Shown here: piece by piece, positions 17,932 to 26,558 of the stretch | Layout: every line of letters starts with the position of its first letter | Numbering within the stretch: the first letter of the stretch is position 1 | Position numbers and translations under genes: made by a program | NCBI RefSeq assembly: GCF_011634775.1 | Contig: NZ_JAALXT010000002.1 | Span: 496,001-560,000, forward strand | Source of the DNA: Thalassoroseus pseudoceratinae | Lineage (GTDB): Bacteria > Planctomycetota > Planctomycetia > Planctomycetales > Planctomycetaceae | Direction of reading: 5' to 3' | DNA length: 64,000 nt | The notes under the pieces: model-generated | What the model saw: the letters and a program-made list of their open reading frames with translations, nothing else | Told to the model about the DNA's origin: nothing | The model's database searches: none

Positions 17932-19223
17932 ATTTGCGTTGCCTCAATCGGCTGATCGTTCCACGATTCGTTTGGGACTTTTGGCGATTCAAAATGACGC
18001 TCACCGGGCGGATGCTGCTCGGTTGCATTTTGTTTGCGTCATTTGGTTTAATCACCATTCAAGTTCCGATCTTCTTTACCTATTCGGCGCTGTTAGCGTT
18101 GTTGGTATTGGCGTTTGTTGTGGGATTGTTGTTCCGGCCTCGGGTTCGACTGGACGTCTCGTTGCCGAGTCGTGTGTCCGTCGGTGAGGCGGTCAAAGGT
18201 CGCGTGCATGTGACGAACCGCTCTCGTTGGCCGGCGTTCGATATGTCGGTGGGATTCATCGACCTCAACCGAGCATTGCGGCATCTCGATCAAGAAATTT
18301 CTGTCACCGCAATCGGGGCATCCGAGTCGATTGAAATGCCGGTCACGATCGAAGCGAATCGCCGGGGCTTGCATCAGATGCAGGACTTGCGAGCCTATAG
18401 TTCATTTCCCTTCCACTTGTTTCGCAGTGGTTCCTCTCGAACAAAGTTGCCGCCGCTGTTGGTCGTGCCAAAGTTTCATCCGCTCACGGATCTGGATGTT
18501 CCCGCCAACTCTCGGCATCAGCCGGGCGGAATCGCGTTGACTTCGCATGTGGGGGAATCGTCGGAGTACATCGGCAATCGAGAGTACGTTCCTGGTGAAC
18601 CGGTCCGCCGAATCGATTTCCGTGCTTGGGCTCGAACGGGGCAACCCGTGCTGCGGGAGTACCAGGAAGAGTATTATTGTCGGGTGGCGGTCGTGTTGGA
18701 TACACACGTCAAGCCGCGAAAAACTTGGGGTAGGTTTCTCAAGTGGGAAGAAGGATGGTATTTTCCGTATGAGTCTGGCCCCGACACCTACTCGGAATTG
18801 GAAGCCGCCATCAGTCTTACCGCTGCGATTGCGGATGCTCTAGGACGTGAAGAGTACCTGATCGACTTGTTCGCCGCCGGTCCGGAGTTGTATGCGTTCC
18901 GATCCGGCCGCAATTTGGCTCACTTCGAGAATCTGTTGGAAATCCTCTCGTGTGTGGAAGCGTGTCGCGAGAACCCGCTGGGAACCATCACGCCTCGAAT
19001 TGTCGATGAACTCGGCCAGATCTCGACAGTTGTTTGCGTCCTGCTCGATTGGGATGAATCTCGTCGCGATCTTGCCAAGGCGGCTCGGGAAGCCGGTTGC
19101 CGTTTGAAGCGGGTGATTGTTCGTGACGGACCGACTACGCTTCCGCTGGACGACCCTGAATTCGGTCCTTGTCCACAATTCACACCGGCAGAGGTGACAT
19201 CGGGCGGCATCGAATTTCTCTGA
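17928..19223 (+). CDS. DUF58 domain protein
   Basis: 431 residues from the ATG at 17928, which overlaps the permease stop (ATGA). Two TM helices lie near residues 27-70 (FASFGLITIQVPIFF and LLALLVLAFVVGLLF). A beta-sandwich region (~75-200) follows, then the DUF58 core with REYVPGEPVRRIDFRAWART. DUF58 proteins usually accompany MoxR AAA ATPases and VWA proteins; no MoxR gene is nearby here. A link with the ABC/CPBP exporter is suggested by coupling only. The gene ends at a strong bidirectional terminator. Confidence 0.85.
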   Translation: MNLRCLNRLIVPRFVWDFWRFKMTLTGRMLLGCILFASFGLITIQVPIFFTYSALLALLVLAFVVGLLFRPRVRLDVSLPSRVSVGEAVKGRVHVTNRSRWPAFDMSVGFIDLNRALRHLDQEISVTAIGASESIEMPVTIEANRRGLHQMQDLRAYSSFPFHLFRSGSSRTKLPPLLVVPKFHPLTDLDVPANSRHQPGGIALTSHVGESSEYIGNREYVPGEPVRRIDFRAWARTGQPVLREYQEEYYCRVAVVLDTHVKPRKTWGRFLKWEEGWYFPYESGPDTYSELEAAISLTAAIADALGREEYLIDLFAAGPELYAFRSGRNLAHFENLLEILSCVEACRENPLGTITPRIVDELGQISTVVCVLLDWDESRRDLAKAAREAGCRLKRVIVRDGPTTLPLDDPEFGPCPQFTPAEVTSGGIEFL

Positions 19224-19244
19224 ATGGCAGATGCCAAAGCCAAC

Positions 19245-19289
19245 GAAAAACCCCCATCGAACAACCAAACGGTTCGACGGGGGGTTTTG
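19245..19289. terminator. Bidirectional intrinsic terminator between convergent genes
   Basis: AAAAACCCCC-ATCGAAC pairs with GTTCGA-CGGGGGGTTTT across a short loop, giving a GC-rich stem flanked by A-run and T-run, between the DUF58 gene (+) and the DegT aminotransferase gene (-). It can serve both strands. Confidence 0.8.
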
Positions 19290-19337
19290 GGGGATATTCA
19301 GTCACGACCAGTACGCTGTACCGAGTTTTCACTCAGT

Positions 19338-20519
19338 TCAAGCGGCTCGTCGGATAGTGTTGGAACCGAGCCGTCCGCAGGCGTTCGCGATTCCCTCGAC
19401 CACGCGGTCTTGTTGTTCGTTGGTGAGTTCCGCGAAAATTGGCAACGCGAGAACTTCACGACAGGCCTTTTCGGCTTCCGGGAAGTCACCGAGTTGGTAC
19501 CCCAAACTGGCGAAACAGGTTTGCTGATGCAATGCTTTCGGGTAGTAAATCGCCGCGCCGATTTCCTGTTCCCGCAGGCTGCTAAGCAGTGCGTCCCGTC
19601 GGCCATCGCCGGGGACTCGCAGAACGTATTGGTTATAAACGTGAGTACGATCCGGTAGTGTCGGCGGCAAGGTGGCAATATCGGTCAAGCCGTATTGCGC
19701 GAAGAGCTTCTCGTACCGTTCCGCATTGGCTCGTCGAGAGTCGGACCAATCGTCGAGATGTCGCAATTTGACTTGCAGAACCGCTGCTTGCAGTGCATCG
19801 AGGCGGCTGTTCAAGCCGACTTCGATGTGCTCATATCGTCCGACATCCCCGTGAACACGCAAGCTGCGAAGTCGTTTGGCGAGGTCGGCATCATCGGTGG
19901 TGACCATTCCGCCATCACCAGCACCACCCAAGTTCTTGGTTGGGAAGAAGCTGAAGCAGGCCACGGTTCCGAGCACACCCGTTCGGCGACCGCGATAAGC
20001 AGCACCGATTGCTTGCGCTGCATCTTCGACGATGGCCAACTTGTGTTCCACGGCCAATCGCCACAACGGGTCCATTTCGGCAGTTTGACCGAACAAATGG
20101 ACCGGCATGATTGCCTTGGTGCGTTTGGTGATGGCGGCTTCGACTTTGGTCGGGTCGAGATTGAACCCGTCCGGCTCGATATCCACAAACACCGGCGTCG
20201 CGCCGACACGGTGAATCGAACTTGCCGTCGCAAAGAACGTGAACGGGGAGGTGATCACTTCGTCACCTGGCCCGATATCTAAGGCCATTAACGCTAAGAT
20301 CAACGCATCTGTTCCGGATGCACAACCGATCGCGTGACGGTTATCGCAGTACTTTGCGATATCCTGTTCGAACTCGGTAACGAGGTCACCAAGGACGAAG
20401 GACTGGTTGGCAAACACAGACTGAACCGCGTCCTGAATCTCGTTTTCGATGGTCTGGTATTGAGCCACCAGATCGATCAACGGAACGGGGGCAGGTGCGG
20501 ACTGAGAACCCTGAGCCAT
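19338..20519 (-). CDS. DegT/DnrJ/EryC1/StrS family PLP-dependent sugar aminotransferase
   Basis: About 393 residues from MAQGSQSAP; in-frame ATGs at 20531 and 20537 would add a few residues. Typical motifs are IGCASGTDALILAL, DEVITSPFTFFATAS, IVEDAAQAIGAAY, and FPTKNLGGAGDGGM with the PLP-binding lysine. The C-terminal RVPGDGRRDALLSSLRE region and YYPKALHQQTCF are also family-typical. The enzyme transaminates keto-sugar nucleotides during surface polysaccharide or lipopolysaccharide synthesis. No other sugar-nucleotide genes are adjacent on this strand. The family is certain; the sugar is not. Confidence 0.9.
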   Translation of the reverse strand: MAQGSQSAPAPVPLIDLVAQYQTIENEIQDAVQSVFANQSFVLGDLVTEFEQDIAKYCDNRHAIGCASGTDALILALMALDIGPGDEVITSPFTFFATASSIHRVGATPVFVDIEPDGFNLDPTKVEAAITKRTKAIMPVHLFGQTAEMDPLWRLAVEHKLAIVEDAAQAIGAAYRGRRTGVLGTVACFSFFPTKNLGGAGDGGMVTTDDADLAKRLRSLRVHGDVGRYEHIEVGLNSRLDALQAAVLQVKLRHLDDWSDSRRANAERYEKLFAQYGLTDIATLPPTLPDRTHVYNQYVLRVPGDGRRDALLSSLREQEIGAAIYYPKALHQQTCFASLGYQLGDFPEAEKACREVLALPIFAELTNEQQDRVVEGIANACGRLGSNTIRRAA

Positions 20520-20733
20520 CAGCGACTCCATTCGCATCAGGATGTCGAAAAACCGAAATAGGCGAGAGATGATCCGGAAGCTATGCAGTTCTGAATTTTC
20601 TGTCAAGATGAGTCTGTAGCTGACTCGGTTTCTCGACCCAGCATCGCCGACGGCTTTGTTATAAACTGTTGTTCGGTCTTGAAATGCGGTAAAGTGAATT
20701 GATCTGTTTCCGACGATTCTCCGGGAGTTCCCC

Positions 20734-21021
20734 ATGCCTGAAAAGAAGCCGCTATCAATGAAAAAAATGGTCGCCCTGACCGTTGTGTGGGTTGTTTTGA
20801 TGCTTGGAGGCGGGTTGCTCGTGAGCTTCCTGACATTCGATAAGACGGCTCCGCGTCGCGTTTCCGAAGCGAAGATGCAGAGACTAGCCACCGGGATCGG
20901 CACACTGACGGGGATCGGTGCGGGAATTCTCTGGATACCGTTTGCGTTTCGCATCGGAAAACAAAAACGTGAAGAAGCCGAACGTAAACGCGTTGCGAAG
21001 CGAAAACGTCCTCGGAAATGA
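20734..21021 (+). CDS. Small two-TM membrane protein, unknown function
   Basis: 95 residues. Two hydrophobic helices (about 11-32, VALTVVWVVLMLGGGLLVSF, and 52-70) flank a short loop. The C-terminal tail is very basic (KREEAERKRVAKRKRPRK) and probably cytoplasmic. The next gene starts in its stop codon (ATGA), so the two are translationally coupled. The partner is a DUF5989-type protein, a family often found beside carbamoyltransferase and polysaccharide genes. No function is assigned. Confidence 0.7.
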   Translation: MPEKKPLSMKKMVALTVVWVVLMLGGGLLVSFLTFDKTAPRRVSEAKMQRLATGIGTLTGIGAGILWIPFAFRIGKQKREEAERKRVAKRKRPRK

Positions 21022-21254
21022 TAGTTTCTATTAGGGTTCCTCCGATGGTGGAGTCTCAGAGCGATTCAGAACGCACTCCATTTGAAGAAGCGGCAAAAAA
21101 CCAACCGCCCGGTTTCTTCATGGAGTTTTGGCAGTTCCTACGACACAATAAGAAATGGTGGATGCTGCCGATCTTGCTCGTGTTGTTGCTCTTGGGGGTG
21201 TTGGTGATGTTGTCCGGTTCGGTCGCAGCGCCGTTCATCTACCCATTGTTCTAA
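21018..21254 (+). CDS. DUF5989-like small membrane protein (SxtJ/EPS-associated)
   Basis: 78 residues. The core FLRHNKKWWMLPILLVLLLL followed by GVLVMLSGSVAAPFIYPLF matches the DUF5989 pattern: an amphipathic WW-containing start, then one TM helix and a short tail. The start overlaps the upstream gene by 4 nt. An internal ATG at 21045 would give a shorter form lacking the first nine residues. Members usually accompany carbamoyltransferases in exopolysaccharide clusters. Here it pairs only with a second small membrane protein. Confidence 0.65.
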   Translation: MIVSIRVPPMVESQSDSERTPFEEAAKNQPPGFFMEFWQFLRHNKKWWMLPILLVLLLLGVLVMLSGSVAAPFIYPLF

Positions 21255-21556
21255 ATGAACACCCCGTCATCGCGATCACAGACCGAAAACCAATCCGGTT
21301 TTCGACGTTTTCCCATGTGACATTTTGAGACTCATGAAATCGAAGACTCATGCTCGTTTTCGAGTCCAATGACCGCTTTGAAATTGCGTGATGAGAAGAT
21401 GCGTAGGATAGGAAAAACCTTCCTGAGATCTTCGGCCGGATTTGTGGAAATGCTTGTGAAACGGGCCGTTCAGAATGTTGAACACCTGATTGCCGACTGT
21501 TATAACGAGGCAACACTGGATTTCGAATCCCGGACGTATCCCTGAGGAGAGGCAAC
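21255..21556. other. Intergenic stretch with a small hairpin, no gene seen
   Basis: About 300 bp with no convincing coding frame. GAAAACC (21285-21291) and GGTTTTC (21297-21303) form a 7-bp stem shortly after the DUF5989-like stop, followed by a short T-rich stretch. It is a weak terminator candidate. The promoter of the DUF3467 gene should lie in the second half, but I see no distinctive motif. Confidence 0.4.
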
Positions 21557-21916
21557 ATGGCCGACGAAAAAAGCCCTGAAGAAACCGTGGAACACTCTGA
21601 GCCAACTCAGCCGGTTCCCGCTGAGCAAGCACAAACGGCTCAAACGACGATCCAAGTCAAAGACGAAAGCGTAATCGCTGCGTATTCAAACTTCTGCCGT
21701 GTTTCGAGCACGCCGGAAGAACTGATTCTGGACCTGGGACTCAACCCCCAACCGTACGCCACCGGCCAACAAACGGTGAACGTGTCCCAACGGATCATCA
21801 TGAATCACTACACGGCCAAGCGACTCTTGAGTGCATTGAGCATGGCGTTGCAACGTCATGAGCAAGCCTTCGGCGTTCTGGAAACCGACGTCCGCAAACG
21901 CGTGAAGCAACAGTAA
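21557..21916 (+). CDS. DUF3467 protein (single domain)
   Basis: 119 residues with a good ribosome-binding site (GAGGAGAGG). After an acidic N-terminal tail, residues ~33-110 carry the DUF3467 pattern: YSNFCRVSSTPEELILDLGL, then VNVSQRIIMNHYTAKRLLSA. The fold is small and alpha/beta; the function is unknown. A second gene 130 bp downstream encodes two divergent copies of the same domain, so the pair may have arisen by duplication and may interact. Confidence 0.82.
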   Translation: MADEKSPEETVEHSEPTQPVPAEQAQTAQTTIQVKDESVIAAYSNFCRVSSTPEELILDLGLNPQPYATGQQTVNVSQRIIMNHYTAKRLLSALSMALQRHEQAFGVLETDVRKRVKQQ

Positions 21917-22049
21917 TTCGTTGCCTGCCTCTCACATTCGTGCCACGTCAATCCGTCGCTTGGTGTGCGAGGTGATTGAGTCTGAAGCCCTTGAGGTTGA
22001 CCCTCGGGGCTTTTCGCCTGCGCAGTCCTGACTAATTGAGCAATTCCAC

Positions 22050-22796
22050 ATGACTGACGACGCCAACCCCGACGATCAATCGAAACCTTCGGATCAACCA
22101 TGGAGTGAGCAAATCCGACACTCGCAGGTTGGCGCCCGTGTTCCGTCGCATGTTGCCAAAGGCGTCTTTTCGACCGGTGCTGTCGTTCTCGAAGGAGCTC
22201 AAGAATTCGCCCTGGATTTCCTGCTACGCATGGCGAAGCCACAACAAGTGGTTGCCCGCGTGATCCTGACACCTTACGTGTTGAAGCGGTTTGCTGACGC
22301 ACTCCGGGAAAACCTGCGGATGTACGAGAACCAGTTCACCGATCAGCGGATCAAACCGCTACAGACGAAATCGGATGAGAACTCCGAAGCCAAACCGGCG
22401 GCGTCCGATGAAGAATCTCCTTCCGCGTCGCCATCGGTTCCCGAAGCCAATGTCGCGATGGCGGGGGCAGGGATTGATTCCAACGAGCAGTCCGCAGACG
22501 CCCAACCCGCAAACCAGTCGTCAAATTCCGGGACGTCTATCACTGAGTTGTACGACTCTCTGAAGTTTCCGGACGAAATGCTCGCCGGCGTTTATGCCAA
22601 TGCAGTGATGATCGGGCACACGCCGTCGGAGTTTTCGTTCGATTTCATCACCACCTTCTTCCCACGCTCGGTAGTGGCTTGCCGAGTGTTTATGTCAGCC
22701 GGAGCGGCTCCTGTCCTTCTAAATTCGCTCACACACGCTTACGATCAACATCTTCGCAAACGCCAACAACCCCCACCACCTGAAGCGAGTCCGTAA
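22050..22796 (+). CDS. Tandem DUF3467 protein (two domains)
   Basis: 248 residues. Domain one (~25-100) contains GAVVLEGAQEFALDFLLRM and VVARVILTPYVLKRFADAL. A low-complexity acidic linker (~105-165) separates it from domain two (~168-240), LAGVYANAVMIGHTPSEFSF followed by FFPRSVVACRVFMSAGAAPVL. Both match the arrangement in the preceding single-domain DUF3467 protein. The C-terminus ends in a proline-run tail. Function is unknown; its adjacency to the single-domain paralogue suggests a joint role. Confidence 0.75.
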   Translation: MTDDANPDDQSKPSDQPWSEQIRHSQVGARVPSHVAKGVFSTGAVVLEGAQEFALDFLLRMAKPQQVVARVILTPYVLKRFADALRENLRMYENQFTDQRIKPLQTKSDENSEAKPAASDEESPSASPSVPEANVAMAGAGIDSNEQSADAQPANQSSNSGTSITELYDSLKFPDEMLAGVYANAVMIGHTPSEFSFDFITTFFPRSVVACRVFMSAGAAPVLLNSLTHAYDQHLRKRQQPPPPEASP

Positions 22797-23041
22797 GACG
22801 GATTTCCGTGCTTGATAGCGATCAGGTACTGCGATGCTGGTCGTTAGTCTGGGAATTTGGTGCGTTACAAATTCGATCGTCAACAAAAATCTGCTTCGCC
22901 CTGACAACGGTGTGCAAACTGACGTTGCCGCACTGGGCAACCGTGTTTAAGATTCCGACCCGCTTTAGGGCATGGCTGACGCAACGGAGTTTCGTCGATA
23001 GAGCCACCCTGGAACCGAATGGTGTTCGACAAGGATGGGTC

Positions 23042-23977
23042 ATGGTCATTCGCTTTTGGGTCACAGCAACGGTGTTGGGTTGCATTGTGTCTTCGTTCGC
23101 GACCGGAAACGCCTATGCTCAATCCCTTGGCCTTGAGGGGTTCCGAGCGAAAGACAACGCGGTTCCGACCAGTGTTACAGAGGACGGCAAGGCCGTTGTC
23201 CTGCGGAATTGTTCCCTCTCGTTTGTGGACAACGTCGATCTTGCGTTTCAGCAAGGTGGCGTGCTCGACTTCATCGTCGCAGAAGGCCAACAGGTCGACG
23301 AGAATGAAACGGTTGCGCACATTCAAGACGCGGTCTTGTTAGCCTCATTCGCGGTCGTCTCGAGACAAGCGGAAAACGACATCGAAGTTCGCTATGCCCG
23401 CAAGGCGAGTGAAGTTCAGCAAATGGAATATCAACGCGACCTGCGTGCCAATCAATCAGTGCCGGGAACGGTCTCGGCTTTGAGAGTCGATGAGCAGCGT
23501 TTGGCGGTGGAAAAATCGCTGCTTCAGTTGGAGCAAGCTGAGAACTCTCAGGCGATCGAACGTCTCCGTCTCAAAGAAACGCAAGAACGCTTGCTCCAGC
23601 ATCGTTTGCGGGCGCCGTTTGCAGGAACGGTTCGGACGATCCACAAGCGACGCGGAGAAGCCGTCCAAGAGGGGGAACCGGTTCTCGAACTGGTGAACTC
23701 TGACCGCGTTCGTGTCGAAGGGGAGATCCACGTCAGTGAGGTGTCCCGCATTCGCGTTGGCATGCCCGTCACCGTCCATTTGACTTACGACGGAATCACC
23801 GAATCCGACCGAGCCATTCCTTTCAGCGGACAAGTGACTTCTATCGATTTGAAGGTGGAACCGGTGACGCTGCTGGTCAAGGTTCGGGCGGAAGTCAAGA
23901 ACAAGAACAACTTGCTCAAAGACGGTCTGACCGCGGACATGCGAATTCCGCTGGCTACCCCCGCATCAGAGCGGTAA
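23042..23977 (+). CDS. HlyD/RND-type periplasmic adaptor protein
   Basis: About 311 residues from MVIRFWVT, which starts a signal segment; an upstream GTG at 22808 would add 78 residues without a membrane signal and is rejected. A lipoyl-like half (VLDFIVAEGQQVDENETVAH), a coiled-coil hairpin (~90-175, QMEYQRDLRANQS to RLRLKETQERLL), the second lipoyl half (LRAPFAGTVRTIHKRRGEAV) and a beta-barrel (~210-300) follow the membrane-fusion-protein order. Such adaptors link inner-membrane pumps to outer-membrane channels. No pump gene is adjacent on either side, so it is an orphan adaptor or serves an unlinked transporter. Confidence 0.8.
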   Translation: MVIRFWVTATVLGCIVSSFATGNAYAQSLGLEGFRAKDNAVPTSVTEDGKAVVLRNCSLSFVDNVDLAFQQGGVLDFIVAEGQQVDENETVAHIQDAVLLASFAVVSRQAENDIEVRYARKASEVQQMEYQRDLRANQSVPGTVSALRVDEQRLAVEKSLLQLEQAENSQAIERLRLKETQERLLQHRLRAPFAGTVRTIHKRRGEAVQEGEPVLELVNSDRVRVEGEIHVSEVSRIRVGMPVTVHLTYDGITESDRAIPFSGQVTSIDLKVEPVTLLVKVRAEVKNKNNLLKDGLTADMRIPLATPASER

Positions 23978-23983
23978 ATACAA

Positions 23984-24826
23984 CTATGGTCGCCGTGCGG
24001 TCGATTGTTTTGAAACCGTGACACACACCTGCTTGGTGATCGGTGCGAGATCGGTTCCGCTCAGAGTGAATCGGGCACAGTGCACACCGGCTTCGTTGGA
24101 AGTCAGCGTTAACGGAAAACTTTGGGTTTGGCCGCCCGAGTAATCCCCTAGGACCTTTCGGACTCGCTTGTCGGTGCGTCCTGGAAAGATCAAGGCGTTG
24201 TCGAACGACGCTTCGATGGTGACCGTCTTCGCCGTCAGCTCCCCGGAATTCTTGACTTCCAGTTGATATTCAATCGCTGCTCCCACTTGGTGATTGGCCG
24301 ACACGCGGATACTCAGTTCAAGGTTTGCAGGCCGACTCTTTGCGGGCGGTGTTGCACGTCCATACAGACCGGAATTGGTGTCGGACCGAGAAGACTCCGG
24401 AATTAGGCTAGGTAATTCATCTTCCGATTCGGATTCCGGGATGTCGGTGGGTGGTGTCAGCACGGGACCAACGAAAGAATCCGTGGGCGAGGACGAGTCG
24501 GCCGGTGGTTCTACTGGTGTGGGAACCCGTCGATTATAGGATTCCTCTGGCCGACCGCTGAGTGAGGGTTGGGCCACTTCCGGCGTTGTGGGCGTGACCG
24601 GGCGAGAAGCTCCGTAAGGATCGGCCGGCGTCGGTGATCCATAAGCTGGGTCGGGCGTCGGGGAAACATAACTCGGCGTGCCCGACGGATATGAGCTAAT
24701 CGGAGGCTGACTGTACGTCGCGACCGGTTGCGGCGTGAGTTGATGACATCCGACGGTCATCACCACCGTCAGTAGACAGATGATAGAGGTCGAAATCCGA
24801 ATAGAATGAATCGCTTGGACGCCCAC
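23984..24826 (-). CDS. Lipoprotein with DUF11-like domain
   Basis: 280 residues. A type II signal peptide ends in the lipobox TVGC at residue ~27. Residues ~30-165 are a Pro/Ser/Thr-rich linker with repeated PTPDPAYGSPTP-like segments. The last ~110 residues form a DUF11/CARDB-like beta-sandwich (LELSIRVSANHQVGAAIEYQ then LEVKNSGELTAKTVTI), a fold used in surface adhesion or as a spacer. The gene is convergent with the adaptor, 6 bp between stop codons. Attachment to the outer or inner membrane is inferred from the lipobox. Confidence 0.75.
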   Translation of the reverse strand: MGVQAIHSIRISTSIICLLTVVMTVGCHQLTPQPVATYSQPPISSYPSGTPSYVSPTPDPAYGSPTPADPYGASRPVTPTTPEVAQPSLSGRPEESYNRRVPTPVEPPADSSSPTDSFVGPVLTPPTDIPESESEDELPSLIPESSRSDTNSGLYGRATPPAKSRPANLELSIRVSANHQVGAAIEYQLEVKNSGELTAKTVTIEASFDNALIFPGRTDKRVRKVLGDYSGGQTQSFPLTLTSNEAGVHCARFTLSGTDLAPITKQVCVTVSKQSTARRP

Positions 24827-25190
24827 GATGGTTCTCCAGCTCAGACGAAGTCGTCATGAGGAAAAATCTTCTGTTATGCGAATCTTATCTCATGATCACT
24901 ACCTCGCGATGAATAAAAGCGGATCGGCCAAGGATTCCGGCATCCGTTCGCTTCGAGAACCGGGCTAGGCAATTCTGGGAAGTTCTACTGTCAATTTGAT
25001 AAGCTTGCCCACAAAACCCGATCCGTAGAATTGCAATCGTGGGTTGCACTTCGCATCATAAAATCAGTGCGTCCACGCAAAGTTGGTTTGAACAATGCAA
25101 CAGACGAGTCGAAGGAAATTGCCTAGTCTGTTCCCATCCTTGCTAACAGAGCGTGCATGACCCACGCCCCCAAACTCGTGATTTTGATTA
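24827..25190. other. Intergenic region upstream of glnA
   Basis: No coding frame is convincing here. The stretch lies between the divergent lipoprotein gene and the sigma-54-type promoter of glnA, so it is the place where an NtrC-class activator would be expected to bind. I see no clear activator palindrome by eye. Confidence 0.3.
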
Positions 25191-25206
25191 TGGCATGGAT
25201 TTTGCG
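25191..25206 (+). promoter_or_regulatory. Sigma-54 (RpoN) promoter of glnA
   Basis: TGGCAT-N5-TTGCG at 25191-25206 has the -24 GG and -12 GC dinucleotides with the required 12-bp offset. It lies 197 bp before the glutamine synthetase start and points toward it. Nitrogen-regulated transcription of glnA from RpoN promoters is classical, so motif and context agree. The implied leader of about 185 nt is long. Confidence 0.65.
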
Positions 25207-25402
25207 AGTAAAAGTGACCGCGAGCTCACAGCAATCGGTTAGCAAGGAAAACCCATATTGATTGGTTTTCAACATCCCTGCTGAATCTCGCAGCAGGCAG
25301 TGGTGCCCAAAAACCAGTCGTCAGTGCGTAAAATTATGGCAAGGCACAGTGTCGCCCGGCCAGTTTTTTGTCCTTCGATTCGACGAGAGGAAAATATCAG
25401 GA

Positions 25403-26422
25403 ATGGCTACCAAATCGAAACTTGAGTACATCTGGCTGGACGGTTATCAACCAACCCAAAGCCTGCGAAGCAAAACCAAAATCGTCAAAGATTTCAGCGG
25501 CAAAGTCGAAGATGCACCAATGTGGTCTTTCGATGGCTCGTCGACTGAACAAGCTCCCGGTGGTTCGTCGGACTGTCTTTTGAAGCCAGTCGCCGTCTTC
25601 CCGGATCCTGGCCGCAAAGATGGTTGGTTGGTGATGACCGAGGTGTTGAACCCCGATCGGACACCACACCGGACCAACGGTCGTGCCACCATTGACGACG
25701 ATGACGGTGACTTCTGGTTCGGGTTCGAGCAAGAGTACACGATCTGGGATCCGGATACCGATAAGCCGATCGGCTTCCCGAAAGTCGGTTACCCAGGCCC
25801 ACAAGGCCCGTACTACTGCTCCGTCGGTGGTGGAAAGGCCGTTGGTCGGGACATTGTCGAAGAGCACCTCGATCTCTGTCTCGAAGCTGGCTTGAACGTC
25901 GAAGGCATCAACGCCGAAGTGATGATGGGCCAATGGGAATTCCAAGTCTTCGCCAAAGGTGCGAAACAAGCTGGCGACGAAGTTTGGGTCGCTCGGTACT
26001 TGTTGGAGCGAGTTGCCGAAGGTCATGGCTTGGCGATCAACTGGCACTGTAAGCCAGTCAAAGGTGACTGGAACGGTTCGGGGATGCACGCCAACTTCTC
26101 GAACACGACGCTCCGCGAATGTGGTGACAAAAGCACCTACGAAGCGATCTGTAAAGCGTTCGAGCCACGAATCAAAGAGCACATCGATGTCTACGGTGCT
26201 GACAACGACATGCGGTTGACCGGTCTGCACGAAACGCAAGCCATCGACAAGTTCAGCTACGGTGTCTCCGACCGTGGTGCATCGATCCGAATTCCGATCG
26301 GAACCGTCGAGAACGGCTGGAAAGGTTGGTTGGAAGATCGCCGTCCGGCATCGAACGCCGACCCATACATGGTCGCTTCCGCGATCATCGCCACCGTCAA
26401 AGGTGCAGCGGTTCCTGCTTAG
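25403..26422 (+). CDS. glnA: Glutamine synthetase, type II (eukaryote-like)
   Basis: 339 residues, the short length typical of GSII rather than the ~470-residue GSI. It opens LEYIWLDGYQPTQSLRSKTK, the GSII beta-grasp start, then MWSFDGSSTEQAPGGSSDC. Active-site segments are GFEQEYTIWD (glutamate/metal), EVMMGQWEFQ, NWHCKPVKGDWNGSGMH (ammonia/ATP region) and RGASIRIPIG. It makes glutamine from glutamate, ammonia and ATP. I chose the ATG at 25403, directly before the conserved start; an upstream in-frame ATG at 25262 would add 47 residues with no family support. A sigma-54 promoter precedes it and an intrinsic terminator follows. Confidence 0.93.
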   Translation: MATKSKLEYIWLDGYQPTQSLRSKTKIVKDFSGKVEDAPMWSFDGSSTEQAPGGSSDCLLKPVAVFPDPGRKDGWLVMTEVLNPDRTPHRTNGRATIDDDDGDFWFGFEQEYTIWDPDTDKPIGFPKVGYPGPQGPYYCSVGGGKAVGRDIVEEHLDLCLEAGLNVEGINAEVMMGQWEFQVFAKGAKQAGDEVWVARYLLERVAEGHGLAINWHCKPVKGDWNGSGMHANFSNTTLRECGDKSTYEAICKAFEPRIKEHIDVYGADNDMRLTGLHETQAIDKFSYGVSDRGASIRIPIGTVENGWKGWLEDRRPASNADPYMVASAIIATVKGAAVPA

Positions 26423-26471
26423 TTTGCAGATACGAAAACGAGAACTCGTCTAGAGTTGTCCAACGATTTCA

Positions 26472-26508
26472 AAAAGAGCTTCGAGAGGGATCTCGAAGCT
26501 CTTTTTTT
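26472..26508 (+). terminator. Intrinsic terminator of glnA
   Basis: AGAGCTTCGAGA and TCTCGAAGCTCT form a 12-bp perfect stem with a short loop, followed by seven T residues. It begins 50 bp after the glnA stop. Confidence 0.9.
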
Positions 26509-26558
26509 GTCGAAGTCACGCGGAACTGATGTGAAACTGGATTGTGAACGGAAACGAT

